64,000 bases of DNA from Lyophyllum atratum. Lineage: Eukaryota > Basidiomycota > Agaricomycetes > Agaricales > Lyophyllaceae. The notes beneath the pieces were generated by a model that was not told the DNA's origin, made no database searches, and worked only from the letters and a program-made list of their open reading frames with translations. Position numbers and translations under genes: made by a program. Location of the stretch: positions 248,001 to 312,000 of the forward strand of contig JACGCN010000037.1 of assembly GCA_014905825.1 (NCBI GenBank). Reading direction: 5' to 3'. Below are positions 1 through 12,101 of the stretch, piece after piece (the stretch's first letter is position 1; each line of letters starts with the position of its first letter).

Positions 1-3000
1 GACATCGTCTCGTTTCACGTCCTACCATTGTCTCCCGATAGCAAGGAGAACCAACGCGATCTCGCTCATCGAAGAACCTCTTCCGTCAGATCAGCCAAAT
101 CCAACACCTCAAAGCACAAGCCAAGTCCACGAAAGTCTCGCCGAAATCATGCGGACGCGGACAACATTGTCGACGAAGTGTCCCGACTCTCCATTCAGGA
201 TCGCAGGTCTTTCTCCGACGGATCTGTCCATCATTCGCAATCAATTGTGACAACGCGCATACAACTCCCTCGCGTCGTTTCTCTTTCCAACGCCCCACGC
301 ACTATTGATCCATCCTCGCTTGCGCCTCCCTCTTATCCTTCATCATCTCTACGCAATGAAGATCTTAATCGCTTTGTATCTTCTAGTACGGCATCTGGCA
401 CAACATTAACTGCCGGGAGCGCGCCATCATTTGTAAAGCACGCCGGCCCAGCACATATTCGAACTATTGCTCCGACAGACCTTCCCCAACTACCTGACAG
501 ACTAGGCGATATGCTTTTCGATAAAGTAATGATGAAGTGGGTGAAGAGCACGGGAGAGGCGACCCGAAATGCAGGAGAGTATATTCCTCCCGACGAACTT
601 AGTGAGGATCCATTCGGGGATATCGAGAGTCTGAGGGACGACTCGAGAGGAAGGGAGCCTCAATACGAGGTGTCTGACCGGCAGCTTCATCCTGCTGAAA
701 TGAGCCGAATCGAAGAGCAGTCCGAGGTCGACGATCAGGAGGAGATAGAGCTGAACAGTTTCTCCACCGATGACCCCTCAGCTCTCATCGTCGACGTGAT
801 GACAGGCGTCGAGACTTTCGATGACGATGCGACGACTGATTCTGATGACGGCGATGAACAAGTCACAATAACAGATATGCTCAGCTACGATTCCGACGAC
901 CTTCACCAATCCATGTCCATGACGAGCGTTCAACCTTTGTTACCGCCCCCTACCGCGCCCCCTGCCGAAGTCATGTCAACCCCTCATCGTGCTAATATGA
1001 CAACTACACCTATAATCCGCTCAGCCCTCAAAAGTCATACCGCGACACCTACGTCGGTCATGAAGGATCCCGTTCGAGCAAAATTCCAAACCCCTCTGCA
1101 TAAAGGACACCGTAGGTCGGTTAGCTTCTCTGACGGGAAGAGGGAGGGGCCCATACAGGGCCTTGGTGAGAGTACGACGACCGACGAGGGCCAAGAAACT
1201 GGGACCGATTTCCTGGTCTCCCCGGAGGATAATCTAGCTGGGATGAGCGGGATCGTACAGTCTGTCCGGTCGAAGCGCATCGCGCAGATGATGAATGCTC
1301 TCGAAGACGACGGTCCGTGGTCTCTTCTCTTACCTGTACTTGACCCTGATACACTGTCTAGACGCTGATGGGTCCCCGTCTAAGACCAGCACTTCTGGCC
1401 AGCCAGAGATGCAGGCTATATCGTCCCGGAGACCCAACGCCATCAGCCCTGCTGACTCCTCACGACGGGTGTTTTCGAGGTCGCGGACAGAGCGCCTTTC
1501 ATTCACAGCTGACAATAAGAACATCAACGCGACTTTCCTGACGGAATGTTCTTTTGCGGTATCTCATGACCGTCTTGTCGAGGTCATCACAGACGTCGAG
1601 TCGTTCACACCGCACTGGGATGAGCTGAGTAGTATTGACCTTTCCAATAAGAAGCTGGAAAGCGTCGCGCGGCTGAAGGAATTTTTGCCACGGTTGGATG
1701 CGCTGATCCTGTATGTATCAATTTTAAGTCGCCACCCGCGTCTACTGACTCCGCCGCCTCGTAGGAATTCTAATCAGCTGGCTTGGCTGAGCGGGGTACC
1801 TGGGTCAGTTCGGACACTATCTGTCGCATCGAATTGGTGAGTGTTCTCGCTCCACGCAGGGCAGCCTATGCCTTGTATTCTTTGTTTGGTTTTTTATCTG
1901 ACCCTTCACTAGCCTTACAGGGCTCACGTCCTATAGTCATCTACTCAACCTTGAAAACCTGGACATCAGCCGGAACGACATCGAGTCTCTAAACCGTGGG
2001 TATAATTTTTCTATATCCCGTTAGTGCCTTGGCACTCATGTTTTCCCTGCAGAGTTAGCGTGCCTGCGGCACCTGCGGGAACTCAAGGCCGATGGAAATA
2101 AGATAACCAGCATCGAAGGCTTGCAGCGCATGGATGGCCTCGTGAAGCTAAGTTTGCAGGGCAACTCCATCCGATCCGTTGACTTCACTCAGTACCACTG
2201 GTGCGTGTGTCTTCCATTCCCACACTCCATCATCATGTGGGACCGACGCGTTTTTCCGTTCTCAGGAGCCGGCTGGAAATGTTGAACATGAGCCAGAATC
2301 GATTGGACAGCGTTCTCGGCCTGGCATCATTGCAAACGCTTGTTGCACTGAACCTAGGTATGTGGATAGGGTCATCTAGAATGATTGCGGTGATCCCGGC
2401 GGTTATTAACTTCAATTTACTTTGCCTAGATAACAATGAACTCGGGGATTTGGAACTGGATGGTTCTATGCCCAAGTTACGAATCCTCCGCGTCAGTGGC
2501 AATCGATTTCATCAGCTCCGCGTAGCATCACTGTTCAACCTTCGCACGCTTTATGCGGATAACAATTCTTTGGCGAGTCTCGTAAAGGTGGACCGCTTAA
2601 CTAAGCTGGAAAATCTGAGCGTGCGGAATCAGAGGGGACGAGGACTGTGAGTTTCTTTCTTGATGATCAGGCGTGTGATGCTAAATTCAGGAATGCAGTC
2701 ATCTTTTGACCCGCGATGTTCGCGATGTAAAGCGTTTGTACCTCTCTGGTGCGTACGCGCTGCCTTTCCAGTCGTATTTTCAGGATCGCAAAGGAAGTCG
2801 CAGCTAATGGTGCCTATCATACAGGTAATCCCCTGCAGACCGGGTTTCTTAGTGAACCATGCTATAATTTGCTCTACCTGGAGATGGCGGCATGTCGACT
2901 GACCGCGCTGCCCGAGGACATGGCGCGGCTGGTGCCCAATCTACGAGTGCTGAATCTGAACTACAACTTCCTGGAAGACGCCCGGCCGCTTGAAGGGCTC

Positions 3001-3593
3001 ACAAGGCTGAGGAAACTCACGATGATAGGTTCTCGGCTGAAAGGAACCAAACCTGTGATCCGCTTATTACAACGGATGCCGGATGTGGAAATGCTGGACT
3101 TCAGGTACGTCCTTTTGTTTTCATTAAGGAGGGGGGACTCGGGGAGGAGAGTCGGCTTTTGCCATTTCCGCCGCATGCTGGCAAAAAACATCCGTGTGGC
3201 CACGTGATGTGAACGACTTTGTTCTGGGTTTGTACTGAGGTTTGTGGCTGTTCTAGGATGAATCCATGCACGCTCGGGTGGTATCTACCGCTTCTCGTAA
3301 AGGACGTACCCGGAGCGTTACAGCCCTCTGAGGGCGATGCAGTGGGGAGCAAGGGGGGGAGAGCGGCTGTCTCTGGGTGGCAAGAGCTGGACTCGAAGTT
3401 CCGGCGGGATCTGCCGGACGAATCATACCTCGGGCGACTGGCGTACCGGGGGCTGATCATGCGTGCATGCGCACATATACGGATGCTTGATGGGGTGGAG
3501 GTGACTGAAAAGGAGCGGGCGAAGGCTGATCACTTGCTGGTGGGTATGCTGAGCAAAGGGAAGAAGGGGAAGGGGAGGGTAGGAGTGTCATGA
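1..3593 (+). CDS. Nud1/Cdc11-type leucine-rich-repeat scaffold (5' partial)
   Basis: Scaffold of the mitotic exit/septation initiation network at the spindle pole body. The frame is open from base 1, so the N-terminus lies outside the window. Exons that keep frame: 1-1312, 1362-1710, 1765-1836, 1913-1995, 2053-2200, 2266-2357, 2430-2646, 2699-2748, 2825-3104, 3257-3593. The long first exon is Ser/Pro- and acid-rich and carries the family signature MLFDKVMMKWVK followed by an EDPFGDIESL motif. The next exons encode about ten leucine-rich repeats (for example LENLDISRNDIESLN and LRVLNLNYNFLEDARPL). The tail, from NPCTLGWYLPL to RGLIMRACAHIRMLDG, is the LRR-capping region typical of Nud1 and Cdc11. 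In this family the Ser/Thr-rich part is phosphorylated to recruit downstream kinases; that role is inferred from the family, not seen here. Confidence 0.88.
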
Positions 3594-4110
3594 TCGAGGT
3601 TGGACATGTTACATCACGATTTGCGTTCCTGGTTGAGCGATCTACTACCCTGGATATAGAGTAGAGATAGATAAGCAGCGGAGGAGTCACGGAAGCTGGA
3701 TATGAATTGTTGATAAACTCCGCGCACAACTGGTGCAAAGCGTGCCTGGCCGTATGCGGATGGATCTAATTAGTCCATATGTGGCTGCGGGCCAGTTTGC
3801 AGGATTTGCTCAGTGCTGGCGCATCAGTTGGGCTGGCCTGACTCTACGCTCTGCATCAGACTGACTCTGCGTTGCTGTCGCAGAGACGACCCAGGACAAT
3901 GGCAGTGTTGTGATGGGATCTTGGAGGAGATTTGGTGATTAATTGGGGGACCGCCCGTGTGTGGTTCCTAGATGAAGATCCTATTCGCTACCGTCTGCCA
4001 ACTTCGGATTTGGAGTTTTCCTCCAGCTCCCACACGCACAGGATCTCTCCTTAAAACCCCTGCCCCCGCTCGCCCTTTCCCATCCCATCTACCCCCTGAT
4101 CAGCTCCCAG
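3594..4110. other. intergenic and promoter of the homeodomain gene
   Basis: No gene is visible in these 517 bases. The last 100 bases are strongly C/T-rich on the + strand, a common core-promoter and leader pattern in filamentous fungi, and end at the ATG at 4111. Confidence 0.6.
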
Positions 4111-6184
4111 ATGCCGACAGAGCATACTATTTCATCCCAGGAGCTCAACAGCTACAACGTTGCCCAACTGCAGTACGCCCTGTAAGTGTTGCATAAGCCG
4201 CCGTGACACCTGTCAATTCCTTCCCTGTCCCCTTTCCCTTAAAGTCACGTACTGACAAAGTGCACACAGTGGTGGCGACAAACCCGACCTGAACGTCAAC
4301 GACAACATTTCCTTTCTCCACCACGATCTCTCCCCCTCCGCCTCCCCCAACATCATGTCTGTCTCCCGCTAGATTTTCCTTTTTTGGCCACCCGCTCACT
4401 TTTTTCGTCCAACAGCCCCATTGACTCCGACTTGGATTACCACTCCCGCCGCATGTCGAGTTCTGCTACCTCCACCGCGGACACTGACAGCACCAATCTC
4501 TCCCGCGGTGAGAAGCGCCCCTTGACGCCCTCAGACTCTCCCCAGCCAAAAAAATCCAGGAACGGCGGTCTTGACTGGGACACCTCTAGCCAGTCTGCTA
4601 CTGGCGAGGACAAGTCTTCCGACGACGGCGGGGACCAGTCAAAGGTCCACCTCCCCTCCATTTTCACGACCTTTGAGGATAACCATCGCGCTGAATATCG
4701 TCGTGCATCGTTACCGACCCTACACTCTGAGAGTCGCGTTCGTCATGCGCCATATCCTCCTACCAGCCTGCGCCAGACATACTCACCATCCAACGGGTCT
4801 AATTTGACAACCTACACCTTTCCCCCAACAACCGAGGAATCCTCTGATAAAACTTTGAGTCGTCCCAGGGTCTCCACCGATCTGAACTTTGGCTACGAGT
4901 CTCCCTACCCACATTCTGGCATCTCGAACGGCACAACGCCGTCGACCACTTTTTCGTCCTCTGGTTTTGGCTCGCCTTCTACAGATTATCAGCGGTCAGC
5001 AGGCCTGTCCCCTTACACTGAAAGCGAGAGCTGGAGCAACTCCGCATCTGGAATCGTTCGGCCAAGTTCAACTCCGGGGCAACTGTCCAATCCGGCGGTG
5101 AAATACGAAGATCAACACGGTGTACGACACGCTTCTTTTAGCGCTCCCATGTCTCAGGCACATATGTATGCAGGCTCGGCTCGCATTTCGGGTCAGGATC
5201 GGAGGTCCCTGTCTGGAATAAAGAGCGAACAGTGGTCCTTCCCAAACTCTGAATTTGTGCTGCCTTCTGGAAACCCCTCCTACTCCCCCAACATGCCTTC
5301 AGCAGCCCCTTCTATCGCTGTCTCCAATTCCCCGTCCCGATCACCCCAGACCGTCCCCAGCTCGACGCTCGTCGACCGTCCTCAACGCAAGCGAGGCAAG
5401 CTCCCGAAGGAGACCACGGATTACCTGAAGGCCTGGCTCCACCGTCACTCGGACCACCCGTATCCGAGCGAGGAGGAGAAAAAACAACTGTGTCATGCGA
5501 CAGGGCTGTCGATGAGCCAGGTCTCCAACTGGATGATAAACGTGAGTTGATGATGTCCTCGCCGCCAACTAAATCACTGATCCCATCTATGCTTGATAGG
5601 CTCGTCGTCGTATCCTCGCCCCCGCTCATCGTGCCGCCTCAGGGCCAACGACGACCGCGCCTTTCCCGCCGACTGGCCGTAGCGCCTCGTTGTCGGGTCT
5701 CCTGGATCACGGTGCTCGACGATCGTCCATGCCCACCGCAGAGACCCTGCAGCTCTACCATCCTATGACGCTGCAGTCGATGCCCTCTGCTGGCCACCAT
5801 CACCACCCATCAGATTATGGCTCGTCACGTAGTATGCTCGGCATGCCCATCAACAGAGCCCATCAACTGGGTCCTGCCAGTGGGATGGACTTTAACGGGC
5901 GCCATCATATGGGGCTGTATTCTCCCTCACAGGGTCCACATTCCGCGGGTCCTACCAGCTCACACTCATACATGTCCTCGGATGTGCCGCTCTCAGCACC
6001 ACCCTCCCTCTCGAGCCACCCCTTCGGCGGCTCCCACCACTCGTCCCAGCCGCAGAACGTGTACCCTTCGTTCAGCCCCCGCCTCCCCCCGACGGGCCAA
6101 TCGGAGCAAGCACCGCACTATTTTAGTGATGGGCACTCGCATTCGGGGTCGGCGCCGGGGTCTGGGTACGCGACGCCCCAGTGA
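4111..6184 (+). CDS. TALE homeodomain (homeobox KN) transcription factor
   Basis: Nuclear DNA-binding regulator of about 622 residues. Exons 4111-4181, 4270-4356, 4416-5541 and 5600-6184 keep frame with consensus junctions. The homeodomain spans roughly residues 375-435, with a basic start (QRKRGKLPKET), the three-residue-loop region HSDHPYPSEEEKKQL, and helix 3 VSNWMIN-ARRR, which carries the Trp-Asn pair of TALE domains. The helix-3 codons are split by the last intron. The rest is low-complexity Ser/Pro/His/Gly sequence typical of activation regions. An RRAS motif near residue 149 and an RRS motif near residue 280 fit protein kinase A sites. Agaricomycete Hom-type regulators of fruiting are possible relatives, but I cannot assign orthology. 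It lacks features of a mating-type HD1/HD2 pair. Confidence 0.85.
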
Positions 6185-8730
6185 GCGCGTTGCCTGTTGT
6201 GTCTAGATTTGATCCTCTCTGCGATTGTTGTAATACTCTGCAACCTAAAAGGACTTGGGTTCGTCATGTTCGGACACTGCTTGGGTCTATCTATAGCTTT
6301 CTTTTTTCCTCGTCGTCGTCGTCTTCCCCATCCAATACCTCGTCTCCCACATACCATCATCGCCTCTACTCTCGCTTATCTATACGATTGCGGTATCCCC
6401 TTCAGTTTACAGTCGCAGGCGCTGGGTGCTCATCGTGTTAGATTGCTGTTGTCAACCGCTTTTCTTGTTTTACTCTTACTGCTAGCTTACACGCATCAAT
6501 AATAATATGTATTCCAGCTCACAATCCAATAGATATTTCCTGCTACACTGAGACTAAGACTTGGGGAAAGTTCCTCGCGAATCTGAGCGGGCTCCGCGTC
6601 CATGTGCCCAATTGTTGTGACTAGCATCAGACGCGTGGAATGCGCATAAGCTTCGTGTCCCGTGCCGCGAGTTTTGATACAGGCAATTGAAAACGATATG
6701 CTGTGCCATTGGGGGCGGCAAGAAGATATTAGATATGCTGTACATGCGCGGCTCGTGTCGATAGGGTTACAAGCTACAGTATCCGCCTGATAAATTGCAT
6801 CTCTTGCGGCGGGGGACTCGGGTTCACTGGCATCGACCTGGACCCATTTATCGACGCATGTGCGTACCTGGCCTCTTTTAACCGGGTGGGCTTGGTCGTA
6901 ATCGTGCATTCGATGTTAGCCTGAGAGCAAAATGGACGTGCGGAACGCAGGATAGTGTGTAAATTCTAACTTCGAAACGCGTGCGAGCAAGCACAGGAAT
7001 GGATAAATTGTGATGCGGGAACGATGTGTCTCCCTTTCCCTGTTGCTTTGTTGCGTGCTTGGCTCTCGTTGCATCTATAGGGTGTAAGCGTAAAATGAAT
7101 TCATCGATGGGCTTGCGAAGGTTCGAGGGGGTCCAAATGTATCACGTACCCGGCATCGCAGGCTCGAATAGAGTCGGACGGCGCGGCGTTGGAGCTATCG
7201 TGATAATTGGACGCATGCGGAGGGCAGCCAAAGCTGTGGTTCCAAGTCTTCATACAAGACTTGGTATGCAGAGGGACAAAGATAGAGGACCGAATAGTAT
7301 TATTATCGGCTGACCTTGAATGACTCAAGGGTATTCCTTACCATGGAAGCTCGAAATAGTGTGATGAGGTGGGGCCGGACCTTACAACGTTCCCAAATCA
7401 CTTCACAAAAGCGACTAGTTTCGAGTACATGGCAACGATTCAGATGGACATTTCTTCATACGTACAGATAGCTAGCAGGAAGATGGATGGTAGTGGACGA
7501 TCAAGTTTTCACCCAAGTATAATTAGTCTCGCTCGGGTCTTTCCCCGCCGAAGAACCAGGAAAAGTACAAGAATCAGAATACGAGAACTCCATCCAGGTG
7601 AATCGAGAAAAGTGCTGTAAGGAGTGGCCTGCGTTCATATGATTATGTGGTTCGGAATCTGATTGAAATCACGATGGGAAGATGGACGGTGATGATAGGC
7701 GCGGCGCAGTTAGCATTTGGTAAAGGTGTGTGGGCAAGTCGGAAAATGGGTGACGTAGGTGCTTGTAGCGGGAGAAGGAGTCAGATTGAGCACGGAATTA
7801 AATCGATTCTGCGAGGTGTGAAGCATCGTTTTCAAAGGGGCATGTACCTCCCAGAGGTGCGGGGGCGCCCTCGGGTAAAACAAGCGCCGGGAAATCACAA
7901 AGATCACGAGATGGGCGCACCCTTGCTCGCTCGGGGCATGTAGACTTTATGTGTACAGGGCCCAAACGAGGGGAAGAAACCAGAAAGGCGCAAGGTTGGT
8001 CAGAAATCAGTGCAACCCCGAGATCGGCTAGACAGTTTCAGGAGAGAGCGCGTTCACATTGGATTTTCCACTCCACGACCCACTATGAAACCGGGGGATT
8101 AGCAGAGAGGAGAACGAGGCGCGCCCAAATACTCATCACCGGCGAGACATTCTCGTGTTCGAGAAGGGAACGGGCGGAGACGATGAAGACGGAGAAATAC
8201 ATACCAACAATAATATCCCATGATCGTTGTATACCAAATCCAACCATCGACTGCGCCATACCAGAACTAGGGCACAAGTGAGATAAAGCAAGGAGGCAGT
8301 GCGGGTGGCCCCGTCGACAAAGCATAATCACGGAGATCTCCTTGATGCAAGGGTAGGAGGCCCTTGTGTAAAAGAAACCATTTGCGTAAAGTTGATCAAG
8401 GGACTGCGTACAATGGTGTGCTGTGGGAGACATACAGTTCGGCCATCGGCTGGAAAAGATACATTTTATTCTGCTCCACTAGGTTCGCGGGACGCAGGGA
8501 GGGCGGAGATATGCGTGGCGAAAACGACGCACACCTTTGTTCTTGGAGAGGAAGCGGCGAGGAACACAGCACGTAACTTTAATCCACGCTTGAAAGTTCC
8601 TAGAGGTTCGACGGTGGCATGGTCAGGCCTCGGAGATGGAGACTCACCCCGCAATCATCCCATTTAGCACCCATCCCTCAACAGCTCTTCTCTGTAAACC
8701 ATGCCACTAGATATCACTGGTGACTACAAC
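6185..8730. other. gene-poor region, left part
   Basis: No credible gene. Open frames on both strands stay under about 140 codons, lack recognisable motifs and do not link through splice sites. 6185-6500 is probably the 3' untranslated region and terminator of the homeodomain gene (T/C-rich, with runs of cgtcgtcgt). Confidence 0.5.
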
Positions 8731-8799
8731 CCTTTTCAGACCCTTGTTTCAAAGACCGTTGTTGAGTCAACAAGGGTGAGTCAACAAGGGTCTGAAAAG
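8731..8799. repeat. hairpin with 17-base arms and a 14-base tandem repeat
   Basis: CTTTTCAGACCCTTGTT (8732-8748) is the exact reverse complement of 8783-8799. The loop and right arm hold two exact tandem copies of GAGTCAACAAGGGT (8764-8777, 8778-8791). Each copy, with the base before it, forms TGAGTCA, the consensus site of AP-1/Gcn4 bZIP proteins. The outer copy lies in a 15-base palindrome, TTGTTGAGTCAACAA. Function unknown; it could be the relic of a mobile-element end. Confidence 0.7.
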
Positions 8800-9875
8800 A
8801 GGTGCTCGACTCGCTAGCCTGTACAGCAGGCTGCTCAATATCCATTTTGCAGAAAGAATGTCCCATGTCGATGACGTTGTAAGCCAACCTCATGTTAGAA
8901 GGCGGATTCCTGATATTCGGCCGTTGAGTCTATCCCCGACTGAACATGCAAAGAGAACAAGGAAGTAAGATAGTTCGAGGATACCTGTTCCGGCTACTGG
9001 GCGCGAGCGTTGAGCTTGAGGCCTGAGGCTCAAGAGCTCAAGCGAGTACAACCAGTACAAGTCCGAGTCGGAAAGACTTCTGCTCTCTTGTGCGGCGATT
9101 GAATCGCGACCACGCGCCACAGGCTCGGGGTCCTAGTCCGACATGGCAATTTTTTCCTGAAACATACCCTCATCGTTGCCGTGCATTGCGAGATCCCGCT
9201 ATGTACTTGAGGAGGGGGATCGACCGTCTAGTAAGCCTCGGAGTGCAGCCTTCGCCTACAGGACTGCAGGGTTCTTGGCATCGTGTAACACGGCGTCTTT
9301 AGAGCTCTCTACGCCTTTCAATATTTTGTCGAAGATCTGCCGCTCCTAACCCCAAGAACGAAGCGAATCTTCGTTTCGAGCAATTTCCTGCTTACCTGTT
9401 CTTTGGTTCAGACTCGCACTCGATGCACGTTGTGATGTTGTGTCCGTCTGATGCGTACCACCTTTGCTATGTTGGACTCCCTGATCATCAGCTCCGCGTC
9501 ATCGATACAAAGTGATACATACCTTTGCTTGTTATCGATCAGACTGGGTTACTCAAATTCGCTGGACGCTACTTTCAACCCTCCAATCCGTAGCACCAGT
9601 GAGGAGCACTGAGGTGACCCGTATTCCTGAGTAGGCCACACCACACAGGCCAGCCAGCAGTTCGGCTAACAAAGTCGCCATGCAGTGTCGAGAATCGGAA
9701 TCAGAATTTCATGGAATCTCATGGGCAGATATTAGGAAATCGACGATTCGCCTCCAAAGGGTTCTGCCAAGTTCCGACAATCTCGATCTCACATGGTGGA
9801 GAATTCTAAAATTTACTCTCTACAGGGTTTTGTGGCTGAACAGCTTGCCAAGTTGGTCCGCTTGACAGTGACATT
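8800..9875. other. gene-poor region, middle part
   Basis: No gene recognised. It holds a short self-complementary stretch around 9011-9043 (TGAGCTTGAG against CTCAAGAGCTC), with the word CTTGAGGCCTGAGGC that recurs near 49.0 kb. Confidence 0.5.
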
Positions 9876-10300
9876 AGCTGTACTCAATTTGCAGCTTTTC
9901 TGCCAGCTTTTTTCTTGGCGGGATTTTGCCATGTGGTACCCGCCTATGCACGGACTTCAAACATCCTCCCCTGCCGAGACGCCGTCACCGAGGCGAAGAG
10001 ACTGTGATCAATGATAAGATAAGTGAACTGTGCGCTAACCATCTCACCGTGGATGGCACGGACTCAGAATCGACGACGATGTGCTGGAACAATGCCCGCA
10101 AGCCGCTGGCGAACTTGAACTCTTCGCGATCCTTTTTAGATTGATTGGATTGCAGAAATTCATGGTAGCTGCAATCGTCGGCGCTGTCTGCCGTTTTGCA
10201 ACTCAGAAGTCCCCGCTAGAGGTACCATATGCTCCATCAATGAGTGTGCCTGATGCTCAGGAAAAAAGCTGGCGAGAAAAGCTGCAAATTGAGTACAGCT
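9876..10300. mobile_element. MITE-like element with 40-base terminal inverted repeats
   Basis: The left arm 9876-9914 begins AGCTGTACTCAATTTGCAGC and the right arm 10261-10300 is its reverse complement, apart from one indel/mismatch near the inner third. The element is 425 bases long. Both flanks show ATT next to the arms (9873-9875 and 10301-10303), compatible with a 3-base target-site duplication. The interior has no transposase-length frame, so this would be a non-autonomous DNA element. The assignment rests only on the terminal repeats and the possible duplication; family unknown. Confidence 0.6.
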
Positions 10301-12101
10301 ATTTCAATGTACATTCGCCCAACAGCGTTCGAATCGAATTTTTTTTTAGCCCTGATAAGGTAGGGGCATTTGCCTAGATGCGATGAAATTGAAAGACGTT
10401 GGACGCATGCAGGTATAGGCACCCCCATGGCAAACTTGGAACTATTGCGCCACGGACCTCCACCGACTATAGTGACGTGATGATCTGCAAGGGTAATTCA
10501 CGCGACGTCACCTCTGCTAACGCTTCAATTGAGTCGTTATGGTCTTGACAGCTTGGTTTTCTTCGAAATCCCATGTCGGGTCGCCCCTCACTATGACTCC
10601 GCGTCCTGAAGACATCCACGAGGACATCAAAACGCATCATACTCGAATAGCAACGATGATGTGTGTTGAACATCTCAAGCGACTCGAGCCGTCCGAGTCG
10701 AGCGGGTGGGTCTCACGCAAGTTCCGTGTCTTCTGCCTGGTGAAGCCTCTTCCTAGGGGCTCATATCTTCCCTTGAACATCCTTCAGAAGTGGCCGGCGA
10801 CCACCTGTGACTTCGGAGCAATCGTATTGAGGATTACCGGTTACTTGACATTCGCTCGGACTTCACGACGTCGACTATATGGATGTGTTCCTGTAAATCT
10901 CCCCGCATCCGACTCCTCGGAGTGACAGATAGTGTCCGTTAGAGTGTTCTCCGCTTCCTGGACTTATCTAATCTTGGGAATGCCAACGGAGCCACTGTCT
11001 CGACAGAATGTCAGCTCTCGTGAGTTCGATTTGCGAACGGGAGCGAACGGGCCTCGGCATTGTAATGGATCCCCGTTGCCCGCTACGGCAACACAGTACG
11101 CCTACACATGTTATTTTTGATTTGACTCGCCGGACTTCCATGCGACATTGATTGGTTTGCGTGCCAGCTTGCAATGAGCTTGGGTCGTAAATAGAGTCTG
11201 TCACTTTCAACCTTCTTGAGAGGTTCCCATGCTAAGCGCCGGCTTAAGGGCGTCGTACAGCGACTACTTCCGGATCATGGCACCAGCCCATCGATAGCAA
11301 GAGGAAGTTAATGTTGCCGCCTGGACACCATATTACACCATACCGACGAGATATTACATCTAAGCGCCGAAGGAATGATAGGGCGCTACCGACTTCGAGC
11401 CGCATGATAAGATTCTCTGATGATGTTGGGCAGATGCACATGCCCCAGCATGCCCCTCAAACGTGAAGTCCACGCGTGGACGTTCTTGGCATGAGATTAT
11501 AGAGGCACAATCCCCTTACTCGGCCATAGCCTACCATAGCTCGTCTTTTTGGGCAAATAGATCCGGGCTAAGTGCATAAATAGCGCAAACGACCTTGGTT
11601 TTGATCAATAATTGATCATGAGTCCCTGCAAATATCCAAGGAAATACAGACCTCGTCCTCAAGGGCATAACACCATAAACCCGTCGATAGCAAAGCGACG
11701 CCGACATCAGGTCCAACGCCGCCCCAAAGCAGTAGGCGATAAGCAAGCAAAGTACAGATACAGATACAGAGTATATGTAGTACATACAACAACAGCACAT
11801 CGTGAAAAGGAAAGAGGACATAGCGAGCGTGAAACTGTGACATCGCGTCTCCAGTTCCCGCCCAGAGGCAAAGCAGGGTCATGGATTAATCGTGCGGTAT
11901 AATAAGGTAGGCCAGGCCGTCGTGGATATCTGAGTATGAAGACTTGTAGATAGTATGTCATGTGTGTGCGAGAGGATGTGGTATGCATGGCGTAGATGTG
12001 GATGTGTGCTTTATCGACATGTTGTCGGTTGCGATTTCAAATATAAAAAGAAAGTCAGCCGCATTGAAGGGTCAGATGGTCGTAGGGTGTGCATGGAGGC
12101 T
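10301..12101. other. gene-poor region, right part
   Basis: No gene recognised. A 17-base palindrome, TGATCAATAATTGATCA, lies at 11602-11618, and a short GATACA run near 11756-11767. Bases just below 12102 are the likely 3' untranslated region of the P450 gene, which ends here on the minus strand. Confidence 0.5.

Noticed and set aside
4384..4415. first-exon start of the homeodomain gene at about 4384
   Set aside because: That frame opening is not an ATG and lies in an intron; exons 4111-4181 and 4270-4356 give a proper start and correct phases.
6496..6909. 137-codon minus-strand frame
   Set aside because: No domain, no codon-use pattern and no neighbouring exons; probably chance.
10539..10925. 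128-codon plus-strand frame in the gene-poor region
   Set aside because: Considered as a transposase fragment, but no catalytic or domain motif is visible.
11602..11618. 17-base palindrome TGATCAATAATTGATCA
   Set aside because: Isolated and AT-rich; expected by chance at this size and with no context.
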